Below are positions 9,273 to 20,358 of a stretch of 64,000 nt of DNA, in pieces; the first letter of the stretch is position 1; each line of letters starts with the position of its first letter. Source of the DNA: Planctomycetota bacterium. Its GTDB lineage: Bacteria; Planctomycetota; Planctomycetia; Planctomycetales; Planctomycetaceae. Below the pieces are notes generated by a model, which had not been told where the DNA came from, made no database searches, and saw only the letters and a program-made list of their open reading frames with translations. The stretch is taken from positions 124,001 to 188,000 of the forward strand of contig JACTNB010000019.1 of assembly GCA_014584345.1 (NCBI GenBank). The letters run 5' to 3'. The position numbers were made by a program, and so were the translations under genes.

Positions 9273-10550
9273 TCATACCTGGATCGGTCGACGAGGCAGG
9301 AGTTGATTCCACATCAACTCCATGCCGATTCCCGCCAGTATCGCCAGGGGAAACTCCGCAGGCAGGCGATAACGCAGGGAACTGACGAACAACATGTGCA
9401 GGGCGGTAAAATACACGATCGGGACGATACAAAGAAAGAGGAACCAGCATTTATCACGAAGCCCCCAGCCCCCCCAGATAGACAGAGTCAGTAGCCCCAG
9501 AAACCCGAGTCCCACGGTGGCCCCCAACAACGGATGTTGAAACTGGTCCGCGTTGGGCCAGGGTTTCCAGAATCGCCAGAATTTCACCGCCGCCAGTCGC
9601 AACGATTCCCCAGGGTATTCACGGACAAATTGCAGGGCTTTATCCTTGTAGTAGCGGTTCATCTCGTATTCGCTCATGCGGTCCAGCACACGATCTTCCT
9701 CGAAGAACGTCATGTCGCTATCCCCATTCGCGCCGGGACGCAAGCCGTCGTATAAACTCGGGCCCATCCACAGGGTCGTCAGCACAAAATGCCCCGTGAC
9801 CTGCTGATTTCGCATCCCCCAGGGACTCAACGAAAGCCCCAGACAACCCGCGAGCACCACCCAGCTTCCCAAAGCCACCGGCCAGTTCTTGCGGGGCAAC
9901 AACCAGAGCACCAGAAGCAGGCAGACCGGAAACAACAGCCAACTCGGTCGAAAATAAACCGCCAGCCCCGCCAGCAATCCAGCCACGGCGGCCCAGCAAA
10001 ATATCGGGCCCCGGGCGTTTCGCTCAATCGCCTGCAGCCAGCGGCAACAGGCCCAGAGATTCCACATGATCGCGACCGCAAACAGGCATTCCGTCAGGAT
10101 CATCACCGAAAAACCGACATAAACCGGCATCAGGGCGACCAGCAACCCCGCCCAGAGGCCCGCCCGGCTCGAATGAAATTCCGTGGCCAGCCACACCACG
10201 GGAAAAACCACCAGACTCGTCAGCACGGCCAGAAAGTAACGGGCCGCTTCCTGGGAATCGCCAAATAACCAGATCGAGGACGCCAACACAACCGGAAACC
10301 CTGGCATCCGCAGCACGTAACGCGGGGGCTCGTAGAGCGAGAAATCCGCTCCGCTTAAAAGCCCCCGAGCCAAGCGCCAGTAGCCATCCGCATCCCCTTC
10401 GATCAGATACACACGCCCCGCAACCCGCGCCAGGTAATCGTTCAACAGTCCGGCCGCGATCACTCGGGCTCCAACCGCCAACAGAAAAAGCACGATCACC
10501 AACTGCCAGTGGTAAGGCTTCCGCTCGTGCGCCACGGGGGAATTCGTCAT
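9273..10550 (-). CDS. GT-C fold membrane glycosyltransferase (PMT/ArnT family, GT39/GT83-like)
   Basis: 425-residue polytopic membrane protein with about ten hydrophobic segments. The first is at residues 16-35. After it the luminal loop has an acidic motif (EGDADGYWRLARGLLSG) as in dolichyl- or undecaprenyl-phosphate-sugar dependent glycosyltransferases. A charged loop near residues 285-320 precedes the last helices. Such enzymes transfer a sugar from a lipid carrier to a protein or glycolipid at the outer face of the membrane; donor and acceptor are unknown here. The ATG lies 2 bases after the sulfatase stop codon, so the two genes are translationally coupled. The partner sulfatase suggests a shared role in sulfated or glycosylated polymers, which is inference. 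Confidence 0.8.
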   Translation of the reverse strand: MTNSPVAHERKPYHWQLVIVLFLLAVGARVIAAGLLNDYLARVAGRVYLIEGDADGYWRLARGLLSGADFSLYEPPRYVLRMPGFPVVLASSIWLFGDSQEAARYFLAVLTSLVVFPVVWLATEFHSSRAGLWAGLLVALMPVYVGFSVMILTECLFAVAIMWNLWACCRWLQAIERNARGPIFCWAAVAGLLAGLAVYFRPSWLLFPVCLLLVLWLLPRKNWPVALGSWVVLAGCLGLSLSPWGMRNQQVTGHFVLTTLWMGPSLYDGLRPGANGDSDMTFFEEDRVLDRMSEYEMNRYYKDKALQFVREYPGESLRLAAVKFWRFWKPWPNADQFQHPLLGATVGLGFLGLLTLSIWGGWGLRDKCWFLFLCIVPIVYFTALHMLFVSSLRYRLPAEFPLAILAGIGMELMWNQLLPRRPIQV

Positions 10551-10552
10551 GC

Positions 10553-12010
10553 TCAGTCGGTCGCCTTCTTCGCTCGATCTTGCCGTCGCACCGCCTGGTC
10601 GGGCTTTCGTTCGGGGACATTCCTTTCCGGCAGCCAGCGGCGATGCTGCTCGATGACTCCCCGATATTCTTCTCGCGCCGCCAGATTACGATATTCCCGG
10701 GGATCCACCCGGTGATCGTACAACTCCTCGCTCCCGTCCGCATACCGGATATAGCGCCAGTCCCCGGAACGGACCGCGTGGTGATTGCGTCCATGCGTCG
10801 TAACGCTGGCCGAATTCCACTCTGCCCGAGGGTTTTCCAACAGGGGCAACAACGATTTCCCCTCCAGTTCAGGACGCTGGTCCAGATCACACAACTCGAT
10901 CAGCGTGGGATAAATGTCCAACAGATTCACGGGGGCTTCGCAGACGGCACCGGCTTGCTTCCCTTGCGGTAGTACGATTGCGAGCGGCACGCGCGTCGCT
11001 TCCTCCCACAACGCAAATTTCCGCCAGTGTTGTTTTTCTCCCAGATGCCAGCCGTGATCACTCCAGAACACGATCACGGTATTGTCCCGCTGGGGACTTC
11101 GCTCGTATGCATCCAGCAACAGGCCGATCAAACGGTCGGCATAGGCGATCGAAGCCAGGTATCCCTGCACCGCCTTGGACCACTCCCCGCTCTTCACGAC
11201 AGCCGCATGATCTCCCCCCGGCTTGGCCATTTTGATTCCCGCCTCGGGAATATCCTCCAGATCATCCGCCGGGACTTCAGGCAGCACGACTCCCTCCAGG
11301 GGGTACTGCTCAAAAAATTCTCGAGGAACATACCAGGGCAAATGGGGGCGATAAATTCCACAGGCCAGAAAGAAGGGCTGATCGGACCAGTCCCGCTCCA
11401 ATTGCTTGACGACATACGCGACGGTTTGAAAGTCGCCCGTCTGTTCCAGGGGCGCATCCACCGCGGACCAGTCGAAGTGCGCCTTGTTCAATCCATTGAC
11501 ATTACTGGGCACGGGGTACAGATCCACGAATTTCTGCTTTTCCAGCGAGGGGGCATACTCGTGCCAGGAAGCAGGATCGGGAAACGCATCGTGATAGATT
11601 TTTCCCGATCCCAGGGCCCGATACCCATGCTGCTGGAAATGCTGGGGAATTGTCACCGCGTCCGGCAATACAGGCCGCCATTCATCGGGATTGTGATAGA
11701 TTCCGGTCGAGGAAGGTCGCAGCCCGGTCATCAATGCCACCCGCGAGGGATTGCACGCAGGGGCAGCACAATAACATTTGCTGAACAGCACACCCTTGGC
11801 AAACAGGCGGTCCATGTTCGGCGTCCGCGATTGCGGGTGCCCCCTCAATGCACCAACCCAGTCGTTCAAATCATCCACCGCGATGAACAAAACATTTGGC
11901 CTGGCCCGCGACGCGCCGGATTCGCCTGCCGCCAACGCGCCCGCAAGCATCGTGAACACCAGGCCTCCCACCCATAGGATACCCGCAATACCCGCACTCA
12001 GGGATTTCAT
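10553..12010 (-). CDS. Secreted arylsulfatase-family enzyme, iduronate-2-sulfatase-like
   Basis: 485-residue sulfatase. A Sec signal peptide (from MKSLSAGIAG to about residue 28) is followed by the metal-binding VDDLNDW stretch. The CxPSR activation site is CNPSR, residues 86-90, where Cys86 would be converted to formylglycine. Later motifs include GSGKIYH and WSDHGWHLGEKQHW (Asp-His of the active site). The iduronate-2-sulfatase subgroup is indicated by VDDLNDWVGAL and HPQSRTPNMDRL. The start was set at the ATG at 12010 because it begins the signal peptide; the frame extends to a TTG at 12046. It hydrolyses sulfate esters of polysaccharides, a planctomycete hallmark. The glycosyltransferase gene follows after 2 bases. 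A formylglycine-generating enzyme would be needed and is not in the window. Confidence 0.92.
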   Translation of the reverse strand: MKSLSAGIAGILWVGGLVFTMLAGALAAGESGASRARPNVLFIAVDDLNDWVGALRGHPQSRTPNMDRLFAKGVLFSKCYCAAPACNPSRVALMTGLRPSSTGIYHNPDEWRPVLPDAVTIPQHFQQHGYRALGSGKIYHDAFPDPASWHEYAPSLEKQKFVDLYPVPSNVNGLNKAHFDWSAVDAPLEQTGDFQTVAYVVKQLERDWSDQPFFLACGIYRPHLPWYVPREFFEQYPLEGVVLPEVPADDLEDIPEAGIKMAKPGGDHAAVVKSGEWSKAVQGYLASIAYADRLIGLLLDAYERSPQRDNTVIVFWSDHGWHLGEKQHWRKFALWEEATRVPLAIVLPQGKQAGAVCEAPVNLLDIYPTLIELCDLDQRPELEGKSLLPLLENPRAEWNSASVTTHGRNHHAVRSGDWRYIRYADGSEELYDHRVDPREYRNLAAREEYRGVIEQHRRWLPERNVPERKPDQAVRRQDRAKKATD

Positions 12011-12105
12011 GGCTTCAACTCGCTGTAAAACGGGAAACGGAAGCAACGGCGCTTATTCTTGCAGATGCATCAACAGGCTGGCAAGCTGTACCACAACCGG
12101 AACCC

Positions 12106-12138
12106 ATAAAAAAAGACGCGCCCGAGGACGCGTCTTTT
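12106..12138 (-). terminator. Rho-independent terminator after the groES-groEL pair
   Basis: Stem AAGACGCG (12113-12120) pairs with CGCGTCTT (12129-12136) over an 8-base loop. On the minus strand it is followed by a run of seven T, and on the plus strand by TTTT. It lies 34 bases beyond the groEL stop at 12172. Confidence 0.85.
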
Positions 12139-12171
12139 CTTGCTTGTTACCGCGGCATGCCACGGTCTGGT

Positions 12172-13785
<1,614 letters not shown>

Positions 13786-13890
13786 CTGAGTTTGTCTCCT
13801 GAAAGTTTGCTATTTTCAACTTGTTTCAACCCGCGGAATCCCCCGGGCAGAACCCCTGTGTTCGAGTGCTTGCGACGCCAGGAAGATCAC

Positions 13891-14193
13891 CTAGAACGTC
13901 GCCAGAATATCTCCCTCCCGCAGCAGGAGATAATCCTCGTCTCCCAGTTTGATCTCGTCACCCGCATACGAACTGAAGATCACCCGATCCCCTTCCTTCA
14001 CCGTCAGGGGCAACTTGGTCCCATCGCTTTTCACGTGGCCATCGCCAATCGCAATTACTTCGCCACGCTGGGGCTTACTCTTGGCGGAATCCGGCAGCAC
14101 AATACCACCGCTCGTCTTGCTTTCCGCTTCCTGACGCTTGACAACCACCTTGTCACCGAGAGGAACAATCTTCACCGACGTACTTGCTGCCAT
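13891..14193 (-). CDS. groES: Co-chaperonin GroES (copy 2)
   Basis: 100-residue co-chaperonin. Start ATG at 14193 with SD AGGAG about 10 bases upstream. Core motifs: VPLGDKVVV, the mobile loop ESKTSGGIVLPDSAKSKP, and EGDRVIFSSYAGDEIKLGDEDYLLLRE at the C-terminal side. It differs clearly from the other GroES (95 residues, NPLDDRVVV), so the two are old paralogues rather than a recent duplication. It lies immediately upstream of groEL at 12172-13785. Confidence 0.97.
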   Translation of the reverse strand: MAASTSVKIVPLGDKVVVKRQEAESKTSGGIVLPDSAKSKPQRGEVIAIGDGHVKSDGTKLPLTVKEGDRVIFSSYAGDEIKLGDEDYLLLREGDILATF

Positions 14194-14331
14194 GGGGACA
14201 TACTCCTGATGCCATCAATTAATACTGATCTATTCACCTTCAACCTACCCTGACGGCGTACCGCCAGTGCGGGCGAACAATTCTCCACGCCCCTTCCATG
14301 CAATTGGCATGCCAGAGAAAACAAAAACACA

Positions 14332-14361
14332 CAACACCTTAAAAATCAACACCTTACAATC
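14332..14361. promoter_or_regulatory. Tandem 15-base repeat upstream of groES copy 2
   Basis: CAACACCTTAAAAAT (14332-14346) is immediately followed by CAACACCTTACAATC (14347-14361), about 140 bases before the groES start. It is AT-rich and could hold promoter or operator elements for the groES-groEL unit. No CIRCE element was found between 14194 and 14695. The role is inferred only from position. Confidence 0.25.
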
Positions 14362-14505
14362 TTAACACCCCACACTGCCTGCCGACTTAACAGGCCCCCC
14401 TGCAATTCCACTCCTGCCGCCTGCCACTATGGCAGCCCTATACCGACCAACCGGATCCGCCTGTTATGCGTTGCAAGCATGGCCCCCACCCCGTCGATTC
14501 AATGG

Positions 14506-14579
14506 GTGCCACGGCTCTATGAGCCGTGCAACTCTGGGAAAATGTTTGGAAATTCGTACGGCTCGCAGAGCCGTGGCAC
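14506..14579. repeat. Inverted repeat GTGCCACGGCTCT type
   Basis: Arms of 22 bases at 14506-14527 and 14558-14579 match at 20 of 22 positions, with a 30-base loop. The arm (GTGCCACGGCTCT..GAGCCGT) is itself near-palindromic. A diverged relative lies at 50646-50713 (GTGCCACTGGCT and CCGTGCAAC in common). It looks like a dispersed intergenic repeat. The rest of the 500-base gap 14194-14695 holds the upstream repeat noted above and nothing else identified. Confidence 0.6.
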
Positions 14580-14695
14580 ACAACAATGCATAAATCAACG
14601 CGCCGGCGGCTCGGTGTGGCAGGTTTCAAGGAAGAGTCCCGGCATTGGCGACTGAGCTTCCAGGTGGCACGGATCCCGTCGCATGGCAGCAGCCA

Positions 14696-15757
14696 TCAGA
14701 TGGGTGGAGCCAAGTCGGCAGTGGAGGCGGGAGACGAGATGACCCCAGCCGGATCGACAGGCCTCACACAATTCCGCCCTGCAGCCTTTGCCTCGTAAAG
14801 CTGTTCGTCGGCACGCTTACACCATGTGGAAATGGTTTCGTTAGGCTGTAACTCGGCAATCCCCTGACTGATGGTCACGGGGTGATCCGCCAGAATCCCT
14901 GCCCGAGCCACCCGGGTACGCAGCCGTTCCGCCAGTCCCCATGCAGCGGCCAGGGGAGTCTCGGGCAACAAGATGGTGAATTCCTCACCCCCACTGCGAA
15001 AGAGTTCGTCCTGGGGGCGCAGTTCTTCCCGCAGCAGCCGGGCCACTTCCGTTAGCGTGCGATCCCCCGCATCGTGACCATAATCATCGTTGACCTGCTT
15101 GAAATGATCGATATCCAACAGGATCAAACAGTTTGTCCCTCCCCCGGGTTGGCGCGTCCGGTGGGCAGCCAGCCGAAGGGCACGTGACAGAAATCGGCGA
15201 TTGAACACCCCCGTGAGCACATCGCGATTGGCCTGATCAATCAGACGGGCCTGCAGATCGATGATTACGCCCACCAATAGATTCGTGAAGATGCAGACCA
15301 GCCCCAGGGTGATGACAAACCGGCTGGCCATTTCCAGCCCCAGAAAATAGAAGGCCGTTGGCGCGACGGTCAGCAGATAAACGGTTTCCATGATCCGTGC
15401 ATCCCGCCGACGACAAACAAAATTGTAGGTTAAGGGCACCGGATAAACCCAGAAGGTAGCCAGGATCCCCAGGATGGAAATTCCATACAGCAACGTGGCG
15501 AGAATCGCGGCAAACTGCAACACCAGCGGCAAGGGAGGTTGCTTCCCCCGATAGATTGCCAGGGCATTCACCGCACAGACGAGACAAACGCTCCCCGTCA
15601 GACCCGCCATCGTGTAACGCTGCTGCAACAGATTGATGAACGTGAACGGAACCAGAAAGGGAAGAATCCCAAACCCCAGCAGCATCAGTACGCGCTGACG
15701 ATACTCTCGGGGAATATCCGCGACACTTTCCGAAGTACTGAATCTCAAACTCACCAT
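14696..15757 (-). CDS. Membrane-bound diguanylate cyclase (GGDEF domain)
   Basis: 353 residues. The N-terminal half has about six hydrophobic segments (beginning VLMLLGFGILPFLVPFTFINL) and no recognised sensor domain. The C-terminal 165 residues form a GGDEF domain with LTGVFNRRFL, DIDHFKQVNDDYGHDAGD and the active-site RSGGEEF. GGEEF is a catalytically competent variant, so it should make cyclic di-GMP from two GTP. An RxxD inhibitory site is hard to place. The start was set at ATG 15757, which has SD GGAAAG. The frame is open to 15895 but that extension looks non-coding. It is a single gene between a repeat and a 350-base gap. The signal sensed is unknown. Confidence 0.9.
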   Translation of the reverse strand: MVSLRFSTSESVADIPREYRQRVLMLLGFGILPFLVPFTFINLLQQRYTMAGLTGSVCLVCAVNALAIYRGKQPPLPLVLQFAAILATLLYGISILGILATFWVYPVPLTYNFVCRRRDARIMETVYLLTVAPTAFYFLGLEMASRFVITLGLVCIFTNLLVGVIIDLQARLIDQANRDVLTGVFNRRFLSRALRLAAHRTRQPGGGTNCLILLDIDHFKQVNDDYGHDAGDRTLTEVARLLREELRPQDELFRSGGEEFTILLPETPLAAAWGLAERLRTRVARAGILADHPVTISQGIAELQPNETISTWCKRADEQLYEAKAAGRNCVRPVDPAGVISSPASTADLAPPI

Positions 15758-15899
15758 GATCTTTCCAGACTTACCCGCGAGAGCAACCGCGGAGAAGCAT
15801 TCTGGGGAATCCGCGAGGCAACTCGAATACCAATAGCATTCGGCTTTCGGTTCCCACAAGCCCAATACGGCCCCCAGGCACGGACCACGCGCCACGGGA

Positions 15900-15956
15900 C
15901 TGAATCTTTTCGCAGGATACGCTACCAGCCCATGATTTTTTCGTGGGGTACGCTAC
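15900..15956. repeat. Imperfect direct repeat in the 350-base gap 15758-16109
   Basis: Two 26-base copies (15900-15925 and 15931-15956) agree at 19 positions and share TTTTCG..G..TACGCTAC. They lie between the diguanylate cyclase start and the DUF1501 stop. No gene or terminator was recognised in the gap. The repeat may be a degenerate dispersed repeat or a regulatory site for the cyclase. Confidence 0.35.
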
Positions 15957-16109
15957 GCGAAGCATTTCCGCGGCATCCACTCGGCAACCAAACCACATCC
16001 TAGAGTGGCAAGTTGCTTTCGCAATCAAAAAATTCATGGCTGCGGCGTGGTCTGGAAGCAGGGTTCCGGGAGGAAAGACCGCTCGAACGTCAACTCGCCA
16101 GGGGAGGCA

Positions 16110-17555
16110 TCAAGCGAGAATCTTGTCGATCACCTGCCCCTTGCCGGGTTCCACCAGCGCCACTTGCTGACCGTTGGCCACATGCGCAAACGTGGTATGA
16201 TCCAGCCCCATCTGGTGCAGCAGTGTCGCGTGGAAGTCGTGTTGCGTGACGATATCTTTCACCGCTCGATGCCCGAATTCATCGGTCGCGCCATGCACGT
16301 GACCTGATTTCAGTCCCCCGCCGGCCATCCAGATGGAAAAACCTTCGGTGTTGTGATCGCGGCCCGGCTTGCGCCCTTCGCCGCGATCCTGCACGACCGG
16401 CAGACGCCCCATTTCTCCCCCCCACTGCACGATGGTGGAGTCGAGCAGACCCCGCTGCTTCAAATCGGTCACCAGGGCCGCACAGGGCTTGTCGACCCGC
16501 GGGCAGGCCCCCTCCAGGGCGGCAAAGATATTTTCGTGCATGTCCCAGGCATAATTCCAGATTTGCACAAAGCGGACGCCCCGTTCCACAAACCGGCGGG
16601 CCAGCAGGCAGGCCTCCGCCATGCTCGCGCAGAGTTTGTCACCGGTCCCGTACAACTCATGCGTTGCTTGAGACTCCCGCTTCAGGTCCAAAGCCTCGGT
16701 CGCTGCCGTTTGCATCCGCGCCGCCAGTTCGTAACTGGCAATTCGGGCCGACAGATCCTGTTCCCCCGGATGTTCCTGCAGATGGGCCTGGTTCAACTGC
16801 TGTAGTAAGTCGAGTTGCCGCTGCTGCGCGTTCCCCAGCATGTGCTGTGGCGGATCCAGATTGGCAATCCGCGGGCGTTGTTCGCGGACGATCGTCCCCT
16901 GATAAATCGAGGGGAGATGGCGGTTATCCCAGAAAGGGGAGCCGGGCGGGTCGCTCCGCAAAATCAGGGCCACAAAGGCCGGGAGATTGTCGGTTTCCGC
17001 CCCCAGACCATACACCAGCCAACTTCCGAGTGCCGGCCAGCCCTCCCGGCCACGTCCGGTAGTCAGGGCTCGCATTCCCGCCACATGATTGCGAATGTCG
17101 GGAAGGTGCATCGAGCGAATCAGCGTGACATCATCCACGATCTCCGCAAAATGCGGCAGCAGTTCCGCGTTGATCTCCATACCCGATTCCCCATGGCGAG
17201 AGAATTTCCAAGGGGTGGGGAGCACCAGGGAAGTCGCCTGGCCGGCATTATCGTATTTGATATCCTTGCCGGGAAATTTCTGATTCGCGTATTTTTCCAG
17301 CAGGGGTTTGTAATCGAACAGATCGAGGTGGCTCGGTCCCCCTCCCGTAAACACGGATATCATCGCCTTGGCACGCGGTTCGTGATGCGGCGTCTTGGGA
17401 AGCAGATTGTATTCCACCGGTTCCAGGGAGGGTTTGGCCGGGGCCGCCGACGCGGTGTTCCGCATCATCAACGAGGTCAACCCCAGCGAGGAAATTCCCA
17501 GGGCGTTTTGCGCCAGGAAGTGTCGGCGGGAAGACCGTTCATAGGCGTCGCGCAT
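16110..17555 (-). CDS. DUF1501 protein, Tat-exported, alkaline-phosphatase-like fold
   Basis: 481 residues from ATG 17555, which has GAAGG 9-10 bases upstream; an in-frame ATG at 17576 is the alternative. A twin-arginine signal (SSRRHFLAQNALGISSLGL) leads to a DUF1501 domain over the rest of the protein. The family has a sulfatase/phosphatase-like fold, seen here as VFTGGGPSHLDLFD, HNTEGFSIWMAGGG and HATLLHQMGLDH. In planctomycetes DUF1501 genes nearly always sit next to PSCyt1/DUF1549/DUF1553 genes, as here: the partner ends 11 bases upstream, so the pair is co-transcribed. The biochemical activity has not been established to my knowledge; polysaccharide degradation is a common inference. 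Confidence 0.92.
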   Translation of the reverse strand: MRDAYERSSRRHFLAQNALGISSLGLTSLMMRNTASAAPAKPSLEPVEYNLLPKTPHHEPRAKAMISVFTGGGPSHLDLFDYKPLLEKYANQKFPGKDIKYDNAGQATSLVLPTPWKFSRHGESGMEINAELLPHFAEIVDDVTLIRSMHLPDIRNHVAGMRALTTGRGREGWPALGSWLVYGLGAETDNLPAFVALILRSDPPGSPFWDNRHLPSIYQGTIVREQRPRIANLDPPQHMLGNAQQRQLDLLQQLNQAHLQEHPGEQDLSARIASYELAARMQTAATEALDLKRESQATHELYGTGDKLCASMAEACLLARRFVERGVRFVQIWNYAWDMHENIFAALEGACPRVDKPCAALVTDLKQRGLLDSTIVQWGGEMGRLPVVQDRGEGRKPGRDHNTEGFSIWMAGGGLKSGHVHGATDEFGHRAVKDIVTQHDFHATLLHQMGLDHTTFAHVANGQQVALVEPGKGQVIDKILA

Positions 17556-17565
17556 GGAGGCACCT

Positions 17566-20181
17566 TCAATCGACATAAAGAAATTCGTTGGAACTAAACA
17601 AAATCTGACACAACGAGGCCAACGCGAGTTCCGCGGGAGTTTTGGACTGCTGTGCCGTGAATTCCGCGGTTTGTGCCTGAAGATAATCCAGGGCGGCCGA
17701 CACTTCCGCTTCCCGCGGCGCGCGGGAATACACCAGTTGCCAGAGTCGCTCCACCCGTGCGCCTTCGGTCCCCTCGGGCCCCGTCAGTTCCTTCACCCGC
17801 TGGGCACAGGCGCGCGCCTGCTCTTGCACAAAATCGCTGTTCAACAAGGCCAGCGACTGGGTTGCCACGGTCGAGACCACGCGCCGTTCGCAATTTGGCT
17901 CCATTTGTGGAGCATCGAACACCTGCAGCATGGCAACCGGAGTGGTCCGGCGGATCTGGATGTAGACGGTGCGTTTCAGTTCCCGTTGATCCTCAGAAAG
18001 TTTCCCGCCCCCCACCTCGATGATGCCTCCCGGATTGGCGGATACGGGAACCGGGGGACCATGCATGGTTGGATTCAATCGCCCGCTGACATACAAAATC
18101 GCATCCCGAATCGCTTCGGCCTCGCGACGCTGCACGGGCATTCTCCAGAGGAGTTGATTCTCGATATCGACGGCGTCCCCCTCGGGCGTGCGGCGCGAGG
18201 ATTGGCGGTAGACGCGGGACGTCATGATCAGGCGATGCAGCCGTTTTAATGTCCAGCCCTGCTCCATGAAATCGGCTGCCAGCCAGTCGAGGAGTTCCGG
18301 ATGCGTTGGCCGACTCCCCTGGGTTCCGAAATCTCCGGGGGTATCGACCAGTCCCCGCCCGAAATGATGCTGCCAGAAACGATTCACCAGCACGCGTGCT
18401 ACCAGAGGATGGTTTCCGCTCACCAAAAACCGTGCGTATTCCAGCCGCCGCCCCGTGCTCGCCAGGGGTGATTCAGAAACCGGGGCTACCTCCTGGCGCA
18501 AATCGGCGAACAACGCCAGTCCTCCCGGTGCGATCGGCTCCCCCACGGGCGAGGTATGGTCGCCTCGATGAAACACAAAGGTATCCGGCACTTGCCCGGG
18601 AACCTCGTGAACCACGCGAATCAGTCGTGGGGCGGGCTTCTGCTGCCGCAATTCCGCCGCCCGGGTCTCCAGTTCCTCGTAGGATTTTTTCAGATCCTTG
18701 CCGTCCTTGAATCGCTCCAGAAACAAATGTAATGTCCCCGGACTCAACAGGCCCAGCATGGGAAATTGTTCCAGCACAAATTGCCGCTGTTCCTCGCTAC
18801 GATCCTTCGCAGCCGTCAGATAAGCTGTACGGGCAAATTCGCGTTGATCCTCCGGAACGGTCTCCAACACACGTTCCAGAATGGTATCCACCACCATCTG
18901 TCGCTGCTCGTTGCGGGACTGATCCAGCAGCCGCGCCTGCTCCTCGATCTCGGCCACTTTTCCTTTTTCCTCGGCCGAGAGGATGCCCACGCGCCGGGCC
19001 GCGGGCAAACGCCAGTTCTCCACGTTGTAAACCGGGGCCAGCAGGGCTCGCAGACGATAGAAATCTTCCTGGGCAACCGGATCAAATCGGTGATGATGGC
19101 ATTCCGCGCACGCCACCGTGGTGGCCAGCAGCGACGAACTGATGATTTTTATCGTCTCGGTAATCACCTGATTGCGCGCGGCGACCGGGTCCATCGGGCT
19201 GGATCCCGTTCCATCCGGCCCCATCCGCAAGAAGCCCGTGGCGGTCAGAGCTTCCAGAACGTCCGGATTCTCGTTGGCCAGAGACTCGGCATTTGCCGAC
19301 GTCGCTCCCACCAGTTCATCCCCCGCCAACTGCTCCAGCACAAATCGATTCCAGGGCTTGTCCGCGTTAAACGAGCGAATGACATAATCTCGATAATGCC
19401 AGGCGTCTTCCCGAATGGGGTCCTTGTCGTCGTACCCTTCGGAATCGGCGTATCCGGCCGCATCCAGCCAATGGCGGCCCCAGCGTTCTCCATAGTGGGG
19501 AGATGCCAGTAGCCGGTCGATCAGTTTCTCGTAGGCATCGGGGGAGTCATCGTTTACGAAGTCGTGTGTTTCCTCGGGCGTCGGCGGCAAACCCGTGAGA
19601 TCGAATGTCGCCCGGCGAATCAGGCGGACGCGATCAGCTTCCGGTGAAAACGGCAACCCGTGCTCGGTGAGTTTCCGGGCAATGAAGGCATCAATGGGAT
19701 TGTCGCCGATCTGGCTGACATTTCCCGTCGGCACAGGGGGCTTTTTGATCGGACGATACGCCCAATGCCCCCGTTCCGCGCTGCTGATAAACAATTCTCC
19801 GGGGACGGGATTCTGTTCCGGTTCCGCTTCGGCCAGGGGGGCCCCCTGTGCCACCCAGGCCTCGAGCAGCGCCACCTGGCCTGCCGAAAGTTGTTCCTCT
19901 TTTTTGGGGGGCATTTGTCCGCTACGGACATATTCGATCAGCAGGCTCTCCTTCCCCTGTCCGGGGACAATGGCCGGCCCGGACTCTCCGCCTGCCAACA
20001 TCAAGCGCCGTAACCGCAAATCCAGCCCGCCCGCCAATTCCTTGTCTTCACCGTGGCAATGAAAACAGTGAGCTTTCAACAAGGGGCGCACATCCGTTTC
20101 ATATCGGACTTCCCCGGCCGACAGCAAAACAGGGACACCGAAAATGCAACAGCAGAACAGAATCAGGCAGGGTATTCTCAT
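17566..20181 (-). CDS. Planctomycete cytochrome c-like protein with PSCyt1, DUF1549 and DUF1553 domains
   Basis: 871 residues with a Sec signal peptide (MRIPCLILFCCCIFG). Domain order: PSCyt1 with a heme-binding CFHCHG motif near residue 38, DUF1549 (residues about 155-365, with WGRHWLDAAGYADSEG), and DUF1553 (about 575-830, with VNRFWQHHFGRGLV). A second cysteine/histidine cluster, CAECHHHRFDPV, lies at the end of DUF1549 and is typical of the family. It is expected in the periplasm or paryphoplasm as an electron carrier of unknown partner. It is directly followed by the DUF1501 gene. The family is highly amplified in planctomycetes; the exact role is unknown. Confidence 0.94.
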   Translation of the reverse strand: MRIPCLILFCCCIFGVPVLLSAGEVRYETDVRPLLKAHCFHCHGEDKELAGGLDLRLRRLMLAGGESGPAIVPGQGKESLLIEYVRSGQMPPKKEEQLSAGQVALLEAWVAQGAPLAEAEPEQNPVPGELFISSAERGHWAYRPIKKPPVPTGNVSQIGDNPIDAFIARKLTEHGLPFSPEADRVRLIRRATFDLTGLPPTPEETHDFVNDDSPDAYEKLIDRLLASPHYGERWGRHWLDAAGYADSEGYDDKDPIREDAWHYRDYVIRSFNADKPWNRFVLEQLAGDELVGATSANAESLANENPDVLEALTATGFLRMGPDGTGSSPMDPVAARNQVITETIKIISSSLLATTVACAECHHHRFDPVAQEDFYRLRALLAPVYNVENWRLPAARRVGILSAEEKGKVAEIEEQARLLDQSRNEQRQMVVDTILERVLETVPEDQREFARTAYLTAAKDRSEEQRQFVLEQFPMLGLLSPGTLHLFLERFKDGKDLKKSYEELETRAAELRQQKPAPRLIRVVHEVPGQVPDTFVFHRGDHTSPVGEPIAPGGLALFADLRQEVAPVSESPLASTGRRLEYARFLVSGNHPLVARVLVNRFWQHHFGRGLVDTPGDFGTQGSRPTHPELLDWLAADFMEQGWTLKRLHRLIMTSRVYRQSSRRTPEGDAVDIENQLLWRMPVQRREAEAIRDAILYVSGRLNPTMHGPPVPVSANPGGIIEVGGGKLSEDQRELKRTVYIQIRRTTPVAMLQVFDAPQMEPNCERRVVSTVATQSLALLNSDFVQEQARACAQRVKELTGPEGTEGARVERLWQLVYSRAPREAEVSAALDYLQAQTAEFTAQQSKTPAELALASLCQILFSSNEFLYVD

Positions 20182-20358
20182 CGGGCGGGACCTCGGGAGG
20201 CAGGACAGATATCTCCTGATATGATGTTAGACATCGACTCCCGTGGATACAAGGCGAGAATGGAATTTCCCCTCATTTGCGGGAAATTGCCCTTCGCACA
20301 GGCGCATCGCGCAAAATCCGATTGTTTCGGCTGAGAACGCCCTGTTTCCGTGACTTTC

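Noticed and set aside
14243..14270. Palindrome CTGACGG..CCGCCAG upstream of groES as a CIRCE-like operator.
   Set aside because: Only 12-13 of 18 positions are symmetric, and the sequence does not resemble TTAGCACTC. Likely chance.
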